Source of the DNA: Desulfurococcales archaeon
GTDB lineage: Archaea > Thermoproteota > Thermoprotei_A > Sulfolobales > NBVN01
Direction: 5' to 3'
Assembly: GCA_015521325.1 (NCBI GenBank)
Contig: WAOK01000077.1
Coordinates: 1 to 35,807 of the forward strand
DNA length: 35,807 nt
The stretch's first letter is position 1. Every line of letters begins with the position of its first letter. A program made the translations under genes and the position numbers. Below the pieces are notes generated by a model. That model saw only the letters and a list, made by a program, of their open reading frames with translations, searched no databases and was not told where the DNA came from. Below, one piece after another: positions 25,140-33,446 of the stretch.

Positions 25140-25626
25140 TTAAGGACCACTTCCTATACGCCGCGGCTAGCCCGATTAGAGTGACGTACACCATGGTCGT
25201 CACAGCCGAGGACACAACGTTAATGCCTGCAGGCGTTAGGTTAAGGACGAGGCCCGTCAGGGAGGTCACGGCGAATGATGAAACGACGGACAGCCCCAGC
25301 CTCTCGAGGTCGTTCAAGGAGTTTTCGCGAGGGAAGAATAACTCCACCGTGACGTAGCCGGGTAGGAAGAACATAATGAACGCGCCGAGGACGAGCCTCA
25401 AGGGTATCGCCCAGGGGAGGAGGAACACTGTCGCCACAGCAAATAAGCCTGTCAATACTGATGCCCAGAACCATAGCGAGTAATCGGGCCTGAGAACGTA
25501 TTCGAGGAAGTCCCTCGGCGGTGACGGATCCTTTATCACTAACTCGCCCGACGCGTACATTCTGTAAGCCCTGAGAACACCGCCTTCACCAAGCCTCCTA
25601 ACGTACTCTTCCAGCGACTCACTCAC
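25120..25626 (-). CDS. DUF1616-like membrane protein
   Basis: RLVLGAFIMFFLPGYVTVELFFPRENSLNDLERLGLSVVSSFAVTSLTGLVLNLTPAGIN matches the DUF1616 pattern. Confidence 0.8.
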   Translation of the reverse strand: MSESLEEYVRRLGEGGVLRAYRMYASGELVIKDPSPPRDFLEYVLRPDYSLWFWASVLTGLFAVATVFLLPWAIPLRLVLGAFIMFFLPGYVTVELFFPRENSLNDLERLGLSVVSSFAVTSLTGLVLNLTPAGINVVSSAVTTMVYVTLIGLAAAYRKWSLIRKPIA

Positions 25627-26189
25627 GGCAGCGGCACCTCCCTAACCTCGACAGCCAGCGATGCGTACCTCCCGCTATACACCCAGGAACCATCGCTCAA
25701 GTACCACAACTCGAAGACAAGCGCAGCGCGCTGTCCCCCGCTCACGTTACCCGGTATCATGGCGATGACGCGTACCGAGTCATTAGACCAGGAATCAACG
25801 GCATCATATACTGTGCTTATTACTGGGGCACTCGATGGCCTTTCCTCATCCGGCATTGTTGAGTTCCCATAGACGAACCTGTACCTAATCATTAGCATGG
25901 AGGGCTCCCTCCTCCCATTCACTACGATGATGCATAAGGTGAGGTTCTCTCCCGGGAATACCACCTCAGGGTAGTCGCCTAAGACGCACCTCTCGTTAAG
26001 AAGGGCTATGCCGAGGTACTCCTCTGGGCTGTTATATACTTGCCTGATCCCCGAAAACGATGGGACACCGCCCTCAACCGAGTAAATCACTAGGTAGTCC
26101 GTCCTGTAAATCTCTACGGCCGCCACAAGTGAGGCAACAGTCGCTAACGCTACCAGGAACGCCAGAACCTCACCGCTACCTATCTTCAT
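25623..26189 (-). CDS. membrane-anchored extracytoplasmic protein (resembles the extracytoplasmic half of DUF1616 proteins)
   Basis: Single N-terminal TM, beta-rich ectodomain with NxS/T sites; 4-nt overlap with DUF1616 gene. Confidence 0.6.
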   Translation of the reverse strand: MKIGSGEVLAFLVALATVASLVAAVEIYRTDYLVIYSVEGGVPSFSGIRQVYNSPEEYLGIALLNERCVLGDYPEVVFPGENLTLCIIVVNGRREPSMLMIRYRFVYGNSTMPDEERPSSAPVISTVYDAVDSWSNDSVRVIAMIPGNVSGGQRAALVFELWYLSDGSWVYSGRYASLAVEVREVPLP

Positions 26190-26595
26190 AGTCTACCACC
26201 CACCTCTTCCTAGAAAGGTACCAGGCCCAGGCACAGACCCGCGGAAGAGCGAAATATGTGATGAGCGGTGTCGCCAAGGTCGAGGCAAGGAGGCCGTACT
26301 TAATCAGTGCAGAAACCGATGCCGCCTCCCCGGATACGTTGCGGAGCTGACTTATCTTAGACTCTAGGCTGTTAAGCACGTTGAGGAGATCCGCATCACT
26401 GATCTCCCCTTTACTCCACGCCGCTAGCGACTTCCCGAGCTCCCTCACGAGGTTCGAAACATCTACCCCAGCCGCGCGAAGTTCGGAAAGTTCCCTGTAG
26501 ATTTTCTCAGCCTTGCCTAGGAGGCCTTCATCCGATAACGCGTGGACGGCGGTGATCATGATCACGGCCAGCAACAGGATCGCCGCAACCCTCAT
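26176..26595 (-). CDS. small secreted/membrane helical protein of unknown function
   Basis: Signal-like N-terminus, coiled helices, TM near C-terminus; 14-nt overlap with the next gene. Confidence 0.65.
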   Translation of the reverse strand: MRVAAILLLAVIMITAVHALSDEGLLGKAEKIYRELSELRAAGVDVSNLVRELGKSLAAWSKGEISDADLLNVLNSLESKISQLRNVSGEAASVSALIKYGLLASTLATPLITYFALPRVCAWAWYLSRKRWVVDYEDR

Positions 26596-26643
26596 GCAGT
26601 TACCTACCTCATCTACAGAGCTACCGCTACGTGAACATAAAAC

Positions 26644-29139
26644 TCATTCCCCGCCAACGAGCTCGGCCGGCGATGCAATGACGTACCCGCTTGCCTCCAG
26701 TGCCCTAATCAGGAAGTAGCTCCTTAGCTCCGCTGCCTTAGGCCAGAAGATCACGACAGGTCTGGCTGGGTATGCCCCCGCCCTAATGAGCTCCCTCACA
26801 ACCCTCGTCGCCCGTCTTTTCATGATATGCTTAATGACGGCGAGCGGACCCCTGCCGCTGAAGAACTCCAGTCTTCTAGCCGCTTCCAGAGGGTAGTTCC
26901 GTATTACGGGATCGTACCCAAAGCGTAGTTCAGGCATAACCCTGTTGAGTGCCTCGCTTAAGGCTGCGAGGATGCCTGCAACTGGGCCACTGAGTACCAT
27001 GGCCTCTGAGGGCGTTGTGAGAACTAAGTAGGTCGTCAGTCCAACGTCCTTCTGGGCGAGCCTAGTGAGGGTCTCCAGCAGCTTCACCACTACCCTATCG
27101 AGCTCGGTGACGGAGGATGCGCCGATGTCCGCTATGAGCACCGGGCTGGGCCTCGCCGCCGGTGCGGAGCTGCTCCTAAGTTCCGCCTCGTAAGTCTCCT
27201 CATATTCCTTAACGACCAGCCTCCTGTGGGTTAAGGTCTTCTTCCAGTGGATCATCCTCAGGCTGTCGCCGGGGGAGAAGAACCTCACACCCTTGTATGT
27301 GCCGTGCCTTGCCTTGATCCCCGAAAGGATCTCTTCCATGACACGCAACAATGCCTCAGCAAACCCCCTCACCCCGGGCCCAGGAGCATGCCTACCTCTT
27401 CTCTCTTCCCCTGCACGGAACCCTCTCTCAGCGAGCATAGCCTCTGCGGTTGATGCCAGTATAACGCCCCTCTCGGCGGCTAGTGCCACAACCTCAGCCG
27501 CCACGTTCTTGATGAGTCTTACGCCTTCCCTGCCGAGGCCGTACCTCCTCATCGCTTCCCTAGCTGTGACGAGGAACCTCGGTATGGAGGTGAAGGGCAC
27601 TACGTAGGCGCCTAGACTGCGCATCGCCAAACCCCTCGGGCCGAGCGCCACAACCTCGACTGCGACCCTCTGCTTACCTATGTACTTGACTCTCCCACCT
27701 ATCCTTAACCTACCTGTTCTCCCCGATAATGAAATACATGTTGTGGGAGCCTCCTCAGCATAGGCGCAGAACCTCGTGCCTGGCCTGCCCTCAACATCTA
27801 TTATGGCGTCCCATTCCTCACCCAAGTAAGCAAGCCTGGTCCAGTCAGCGAGCTCTGCCGACGCATGCCTAAGTCCCCTCCACTCAGCGATGGATAAGAG
27901 AAGAGAGAAGACTGAGGCTGAGGCCGCTACAGCCAAAGCCCTCTCACTGAAGAAGGCCGCTAACGATGCTGAGATGCCCATGAGAACCGCTGTCCTACCT
28001 GACGGCCCCAGAAAGCCTCCCTCAACCCTTACGGGCTCATAGCTCACCGAGAGCAGGGGGAGGAGCGACGCCGCGACTACGGGAAGGACGAGGGGAGACG
28101 AATGCCAGACAGAAGCGGCTGCTAGGGAGGCGAGGTACGCTGGCCCTACCCACCTAGCAAGCCGTGAAGAAAGGAGTGTTAGGACAGGGGCAGAGGACAT
28201 GATTATAGGTAGGGGATTTTCTGATGTGATGGATGCCACAACCCCAATTAAGAACGAAGCTACTGAAGCGGTCAGTGCGGGCGTTCGTCCCGGACGACCT
28301 TCACCCTTGACTGCTAGGGCCGTTACGGTCGAGACCAGGAGGAATACAATGACAGAGACTACCCTGTCACTAAGCCCGGCTATGAAGGTGAGCAGAGAAA
28401 GCCTAGCGTACTCGAGAGGGTCTATGCTGAGGCCGCCAACATAAACAACCCCTCCTCCTAACCACTCAAGGAATTCGGCGTTATCAGCTGCACCGATTAA
28501 CTCGTTCGTGAATACGCTTGGGGATGAGATGAGGATCAGTGTCCCGTTACTGACTTTCCATCCGAGAATAACGGAGAAAGGCCCCCTACGTTCACCGACA
28601 TTGTAGTATCCATCGCCGCTGGTGTCTGCGTATGAATATGGGGATGTCTCTCCGGTGATGTCCGCCTTCCCGCTATAAACGATGGGGTGGGGTTCCTTAA
28701 CGGCTACTTGGAATGACATATTGCCCACAGCAACTACGACGAGTGGGTACCACCTCATCCCGTACTTCATGACCTCGTCCAGTATGGGCGAGGAATTGTC
28801 GACGTATGCATCGATGCCAAAAGTCGTCAGCAGTTTGAGTGAGTAGGAACTATCATCAAGCACCACTACCGTGGAGCCGCAGGTAAGTAACGAGGTCAGG
28901 CTGGCTGCGTCCCTGGCACTCATCTCATGGGTAAGGGGTACCAGAACGGTCTCTCCGCACCCAACGCCCCGGAGTGTTAGCGTAGACCTGAGGCCGTAGG
29001 CTGTGATGAGGGATGAGTACCCATTCGATAACCTATTCATAGGTGAGTAAGGGACTGAGGAGGGTACGTTCAACACCATCGCCAACACGGACACGAATAT
29101 TGTTAAAGCAATCATGAGGGCGGCCCTACCCCGTACCAT
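26644..29139 (-). CDS. DUF4350-like/DUF58 fusion membrane protein
   Basis: N-terminal SSLITAYGLRSTLTLRGVGCGETVLVPLTHEMSARDAASLTSLL (DUF4350-like), TM bundle, then KGVRFFSPGDSLRMIHWKKTLTHRRLVVKEYEE (DUF58 signature). Confidence 0.82.
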   Translation of the reverse strand: MVRGRAALMIALTIFVSVLAMVLNVPSSVPYSPMNRLSNGYSSLITAYGLRSTLTLRGVGCGETVLVPLTHEMSARDAASLTSLLTCGSTVVVLDDSSYSLKLLTTFGIDAYVDNSSPILDEVMKYGMRWYPLVVVAVGNMSFQVAVKEPHPIVYSGKADITGETSPYSYADTSGDGYYNVGERRGPFSVILGWKVSNGTLILISSPSVFTNELIGAADNAEFLEWLGGGVVYVGGLSIDPLEYARLSLLTFIAGLSDRVVSVIVFLLVSTVTALAVKGEGRPGRTPALTASVASFLIGVVASITSENPLPIIMSSAPVLTLLSSRLARWVGPAYLASLAAASVWHSSPLVLPVVAASLLPLLSVSYEPVRVEGGFLGPSGRTAVLMGISASLAAFFSERALAVAASASVFSLLLSIAEWRGLRHASAELADWTRLAYLGEEWDAIIDVEGRPGTRFCAYAEEAPTTCISLSGRTGRLRIGGRVKYIGKQRVAVEVVALGPRGLAMRSLGAYVVPFTSIPRFLVTAREAMRRYGLGREGVRLIKNVAAEVVALAAERGVILASTAEAMLAERGFRAGEERRGRHAPGPGVRGFAEALLRVMEEILSGIKARHGTYKGVRFFSPGDSLRMIHWKKTLTHRRLVVKEYEETYEAELRSSSAPAARPSPVLIADIGASSVTELDRVVVKLLETLTRLAQKDVGLTTYLVLTTPSEAMVLSGPVAGILAALSEALNRVMPELRFGYDPVIRNYPLEAARRLEFFSGRGPLAVIKHIMKRRATRVVRELIRAGAYPARPVVIFWPKAAELRSYFLIRALEASGYVIASPAELVGGE

Positions 29140-29152
29140 TTCAGAGCACCTC

Positions 29153-29407
29153 CTAGGTGATCACCCCTAGGACCTGCGCCACTTTGTAAGCTATGGCTAA
29201 CGAGAATACCGCCGCGAGGATAGTGTCCGCATACCTCATCTCCGCTCTCTCACGCATCTCGCTCCCCGACGACGTCACAAGGAAGTACTCGAGGACAGCT
29301 ACGGCGACGTAGAACACAACATCCCTCACACCGGCGAGCACCAAGGCTGAATTGAGCACGGTATTGGTGAGGGCCAGCGCCAGAAGCTCTTTCTCATACC
29401 TCCTCAA
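29153..29407 (-). CDS. small membrane protein of unknown function
   Basis: 84 aa, about three hydrophobic segments; ATGA-type 4-nt overlap with upstream gene. Confidence 0.65.
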   Translation of the reverse strand: MRRYEKELLALALTNTVLNSALVLAGVRDVVFYVAVAVLEYFLVTSSGSEMRERAEMRYADTILAAVFSLAIAYKVAQVLGVIT

Positions 29408-30075
29408 CCCATCCTCACCACCGCAACGTAGGTATCGCCAGTTAGATCCTCCCTAACCAGCACCACCCTACTACCTACGGCCGACGCTGCGTGGGCTAGG
29501 GTAAGGACCCTCATCATCCCGAACGGATAGCGGAGAGAGTCCGCTGCCTCCCTGCGAACTCCGAGGAACTCTATAGTTGCCTCCTCACCCCTAACCTTGA
29601 CAATGACCCTCGAGCTGAGTGAGAGGTGGTTCATGGCAGAGAGGAGCCTCTCAACGACACCGCCAGCGGCCTTCGGCACAACGGTATGGACCACCATCCC
29701 TATGTACGGACCGCTCGATGATAGGCCCACCCCCGGCACTACCTCACTGCAGTCGATCGGGGCCCCCGACACAACGTATAGGGCCTTACCCTCGCTCACT
29801 AGACACGCGGTGGCGACCCACTCAGGCACGAGCCCCATATCCTCAGCCAGCCTCGTCAAGGTTACCTCGGCCGAGGACCGGTACTCCCTTAATGCCTCTG
29901 TAAGGGGTTCCTTGAACGTTGCCCCGAAGACGAGTATGACCAGACCAAGTATCAATGTAGATGCGGATACACCGAGCACGGAAGGGGATCCGAAGAATAT
30001 CGCCCCTAAAGCGAAGAGCTCTGATATAATCACTATGTTAGCGCCGAGCAGCACGTACTTCTCCTTCATGGGCAC
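29404..30075 (-). CDS. membrane protein of unknown function (two TM plus soluble domain)
   Basis: 223 aa; two N-terminal TM segments; directly abuts MoxR gene. Confidence 0.65.
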   Translation of the reverse strand: MPMKEKYVLLGANIVIISELFALGAIFFGSPSVLGVSASTLILGLVILVFGATFKEPLTEALREYRSSAEVTLTRLAEDMGLVPEWVATACLVSEGKALYVVSGAPIDCSEVVPGVGLSSSGPYIGMVVHTVVPKAAGGVVERLLSAMNHLSLSSRVIVKVRGEEATIEFLGVRREAADSLRYPFGMMRVLTLAHAASAVGSRVVLVREDLTGDTYVAVVRMG

Positions 30076-31074
30076 TCACTCCTTGGGCACGGGAACCCTT
30101 CCGAGAACATCGCGGACTATGTCAGCGGGCGATAAACCCTCGACCTCCCTCTCCTGCTTGAGGATTATTCTATGCGAGAGGACAGGAACAGCCAGTGCCT
30201 TCACGTCGTCTGGTATGACGTAATCCCTCCCCCTTAGGAGGGCTAGCGCCTTAGCCACCCTATAGAGGTATATTGTTCCTCTGTGGCTTGGCCCCATCCT
30301 TACTTCGGGCGCCGCCCTCAAGGCCCTGGCTATGTCAACCAGGTACTTAACGACCCGAGTATCTACGTAGATACCCTTCCCTAGGAAGGTCTGGATAGTG
30401 CTGAACTCCTCCGCCGTCGTGACCTGCTCGACAGAGTCGACGCTGACGGTATATAGCTCGTCAGCCCTCTCAACGATCCTCAACTCGTCGTCAGTGCCTA
30501 CGTACTCCACCCCTATGCTGGCCCAGAACCTGTCCCTCAGGGCTAGGGAAAGCGGGTAAACACCGCCCACCTCCTCCTCGGCAGGTATCTCCGTGGCTAT
30601 CACCCAGAACGGTCTGGGTAGCCTATGCGATACACCATCAACGCTAACCGCCCCCTCAGCCATCGCCTCAAGTAGTGCCGACTGCACCCTAGTAGGGGTT
30701 CTGTTCAGCTCATCAACCATGAGGACGTTGCTGAAGACGGGGCCTTTAATGAAGCGCTTGCTGCCGTCTAGCCCATATATATAGTAGCCGGTGAGGTCAG
30801 TGGGCAGGAGATCCGGGTTCCCTTGAACCCTCCTAAACTCCCCTCCCACAGCCTTGGCGAAGGCCTTAGCCATTAGGGTCTTTGCCGAGCCAGGGGGTCC
30901 CTCAAGCAGTACGTGGCCGCCTGCGGCGAAGACCAGCGCTATAAGCTCTACGGCCGTCCTTACCCCTATCACAACCTTCTCCACGGACCCGATGACCTCC
31001 TTAAGGATGGACCTCGCCTCGTCAAAGTCCATTAGGCCTCTAGTCGTCAACGCATAACCCCTCCACGCACTCAC
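30076..31074 (-). CDS. MoxR family AAA+ ATPase
   Basis: GGHVLLEGPPGSAKTLMAKAFAKAVGGEFRRVQGNPDLLPTDLTGYY, VLMVDELNRTPTRVQSALLEAMAEG, PFWVIATEIPAEEEGVYPL-like region. Confidence 0.94.
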   Translation of the reverse strand: MSAWRGYALTTRGLMDFDEARSILKEVIGSVEKVVIGVRTAVELIALVFAAGGHVLLEGPPGSAKTLMAKAFAKAVGGEFRRVQGNPDLLPTDLTGYYIYGLDGSKRFIKGPVFSNVLMVDELNRTPTRVQSALLEAMAEGAVSVDGVSHRLPRPFWVIATEIPAEEEVGGVYPLSLALRDRFWASIGVEYVGTDDELRIVERADELYTVSVDSVEQVTTAEEFSTIQTFLGKGIYVDTRVVKYLVDIARALRAAPEVRMGPSHRGTIYLYRVAKALALLRGRDYVIPDDVKALAVPVLSHRIILKQEREVEGLSPADIVRDVLGRVPVPKE

Positions 31075-31091
31075 TGCTTTGATTTAGGTTC

Positions 31092-32726
31092 TCACCCGCT
31101 TTTATTTTTGCTAGTGAAGCGCAGAACCATCCTCAATTTCCCCATACCCGCTCTCGACAAGGCGTTTACTGCTATGAAGGCGGCCGATGCCGCCAGCGAG
31201 GTATTGAGCAGTGTTGCTAGGGTCGATACGTACAGCCTCGGCTCAGTTGGGGAGCCTATTGTGGTGGCGAGCTCGTTTAGGAAGTCCGTTATCTTAGCCG
31301 CTATTGAGAGAGCGTTGCTCCTGGCCGTCATCGCCATGAGGGACACTCTTACGTATGTCTGGGATGTCCTGCCCTCCGCCGTCGTCTCGAGCTTGTAGAC
31401 AGCGTAACCGAGCACGAGGGTCTTGGTGCCCCTAGCAGCAACTATTATGTTCACGGTAGCGTTCCTCGTCTCCACCCAGCTCTCAATTATGGAATACCCC
31501 TGCGCTGTGAGGCAGACCTGCCACCCATGGAACCTGGACGGCGTCTCCGCGATCTCTAGGTAGCCGCTGAACCTCTTACCCGCGTAGCTCACAACGATGC
31601 TCCTGACCGAGAGAGCACCAATCATCTCCCCAACTATGGGGTGAGGGACATCATACAGCACGCTAGCGTTCGTTAGGTTAAGCACTATGGAGGCGGGTGA
31701 CTGCAGGAGCCTCTCGAGAGACACCGTAGGGGTCGTCTCTGCCGTTATCGAGTTAGCCACGTACTCCGCTGTGAAGGGGTAGGCGATCGAGGCGATTAGC
31801 ACGAGAGCGACTGAGAGAACACTGACACCCCTCCTCACAATATTCATGAGCCTCCTCGGTCTGGGTAGCTTAAGGACTATCATCACAGCCGCTGCCGCGG
31901 CGATGGATGCGTAGAGGATTGATGGAAGGCTGTGGAATAAGTCAAGAGCTAGGGAGTAACTGACGTACCGCGTGACTAGGACAACCGACATGAGTCTGAG
32001 CAGGTTCCCGGCGAGAACTATGGTGAGGCCGACTGTGAGCGCCTTAGCTAGGGTAATCAGCTTCCTCTTCCTCACACTGACGGAGCTCATCGCGTGGTAG
32101 ATCAGGAACGGGGTGAGGGAGAGTATGGATAGGATGCTGACTATCCCTGCGCACGTCGGTGCGACATAGAACGTCCTAACCACGCCACCTGCATCGCTTA
32201 TCTTTAGGAGGAGGTACGCCCTAGTCTCTATTAATTCGGCCCCAGTAACGAACGCCGTGAGCTTCGTCGAGAGCACTGTGAGCGGTACGGACATCGAGTA
32301 AACGAACTCTGAAGGAAGGGGGGTGAGGGCGGCTAGCAATAGAAGGGATGAGATACTCGCCAAGAAGGTCTTGAATCTGAAGAGGAGCGACATCATGGCC
32401 CAGCCGAATGCTGCGAGAGATAGGATACCGAGCTGGAGAGCGTAGGGCGGGGACAGCCTGGCTAGGGCGTATAGTGAGAGGGACAGCACCAGGCTTAATG
32501 CCGCCGAGACTGCTGAGTAGGCATTAGGCGAGGATGGCTCCGCATGCTTTAGGATCAGAACAATGAGGAGCCAGAAAACAACGGGGACCAGGACAACGAG
32601 GTATGCATAGTCCTCAGTATTCACTAAGGCGACATAGTCGTAGATGTAGTTTGGGTAGAGCGTGGACGCGACTGAGAGGAGGACAGCGACCAGAACGATT
32701 ACGTGGAGGGGTGACGCCTTCTCCAT
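31092..32726 (-). CDS. archaeosortase/exosortase family transmembrane transpeptidase with C-terminal EpsI-like domain
   Basis: Multi-TM N-half with VAPTCAGIVSI (Cys192), NLLRLMSVV (Arg244), LFHSLPSI (His265); C-terminal ectodomain RFHGWQVCLTAQGYSIIESWV resembling the EpsI/DUF3485 H..VCL..GW motif. Confidence 0.8.
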   Translation of the reverse strand: MEKASPLHVIVLVAVLLSVASTLYPNYIYDYVALVNTEDYAYLVVLVPVVFWLLIVLILKHAEPSSPNAYSAVSAALSLVLSLSLYALARLSPPYALQLGILSLAAFGWAMMSLLFRFKTFLASISSLLLLAALTPLPSEFVYSMSVPLTVLSTKLTAFVTGAELIETRAYLLLKISDAGGVVRTFYVAPTCAGIVSILSILSLTPFLIYHAMSSVSVRKRKLITLAKALTVGLTIVLAGNLLRLMSVVLVTRYVSYSLALDLFHSLPSILYASIAAAAAVMIVLKLPRPRRLMNIVRRGVSVLSVALVLIASIAYPFTAEYVANSITAETTPTVSLERLLQSPASIVLNLTNASVLYDVPHPIVGEMIGALSVRSIVVSYAGKRFSGYLEIAETPSRFHGWQVCLTAQGYSIIESWVETRNATVNIIVAARGTKTLVLGYAVYKLETTAEGRTSQTYVRVSLMAMTARSNALSIAAKITDFLNELATTIGSPTEPRLYVSTLATLLNTSLAASAAFIAVNALSRAGMGKLRMVLRFTSKNKSG

Positions 32727-32758
32727 GGTCGCATCATCTCTCTGTAAGCTAGGGGAAA

Positions 32759-32767
32759 CATAAAAGG
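32759..32767 (-). promoter_or_regulatory. TATA-box-like element (minus: CCTTTTATG) for the archaeosortase operon
   Basis: ~36 nt upstream of ATG 32726. Confidence 0.35.
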
Positions 32768-32782
32768 ATGGGGTCGAGAACG

Positions 32783-32789
32783 CTATAAC
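32783..32789 (+). promoter_or_regulatory. TATA-box-like element (CTATAAC) for the divergent 211-aa gene
   Basis: ~25 nt upstream of ATG 32811. Confidence 0.4.
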
Positions 32790-32810
32790 AGCACGCGAGG
32801 GTAGACCACT

Positions 32811-33446
32811 ATGAAGGCTAGGCTGGCGTCGGACGCTATAGCGCTGTCTGCCGTGGTTATCAATTACGTCATCTCCTCTGAACCTCTGGCGGGGCTCACC
32901 CTACTCCTCGTAGCCCTCGTTCTCTCCCTTAACATAGCCTTCATAGGGGGAGCTTTCCTCGGCCTCTGGGCCCTGGCAGCGGCCGCCGCCGCGAGGTATG
33001 TCGCAGGTTTTGTTACCGGGCCCCCGATCGCTGTTATGACCCTCTACTTAGTTCTTCTATCTGTGCTGCACAGGTTCGTGGAACTTCCCGAAGACGCCGA
33101 GAATAGAGTCGTGTTGGTGCTAAGTGCTCTAGGAGCTGGCGGTGCCGCTGCGTTGATCACTAATCCAGCCCTCGTAGCCTGGGTGGTGATGGGCCCAATA
33201 GTAGACAACGCCGTCGAGGAACTGATTAATGACGCATACCACCTGGGCGGGAGGGCCGCTACGGCCTCAGCCATTATAGCCAGAGCCTCCGTAGCATTAG
33301 CTGCAGGTGTCCACCCGGTTCTCGCTGCCGCCGCAGCAGCAACACCACCAGCAAGGGCAGCTATAGGCAGAGGGTACCTCTTCATTATCCTTGATACTGC
33401 GGTTAGGGCGGTAGGCACCTACTTACTGGGGGTGCAGACACCTTGA
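32811..33446 (+). CDS. polytopic membrane protein of unknown function
   Basis: 211 aa, mostly hydrophobic; divergent from archaeosortase and overlapping the DUF4129 gene start. Confidence 0.7.
   Translation: MKARLASDAIALSAVVINYVISSEPLAGLTLLLVALVLSLNIAFIGGAFLGLWALAAAAAARYVAGFVTGPPIAVMTLYLVLLSVLHRFVELPEDAENRVVLVLSALGAGGAAALITNPALVAWVVMGPIVDNAVEELINDAYHLGGRAATASAIIARASVALAAGVHPVLAAAAAATPPARAAIGRGYLFIILDTAVRAVGTYLLGVQTP

Noticed and set aside
29597-30223. 208-aa plus-strand ORF opposite the MoxR-linked genes
   Set aside because: Antisense shadow spanning two genes, Ser/Thr-rich translation with no domain.
33301-33360. GCC/GCA-rich run as possible short tandem repeat
   Set aside because: Encodes an Ala-rich TM segment of the 211-aa protein; ordinary coding low complexity, not a repeat array.
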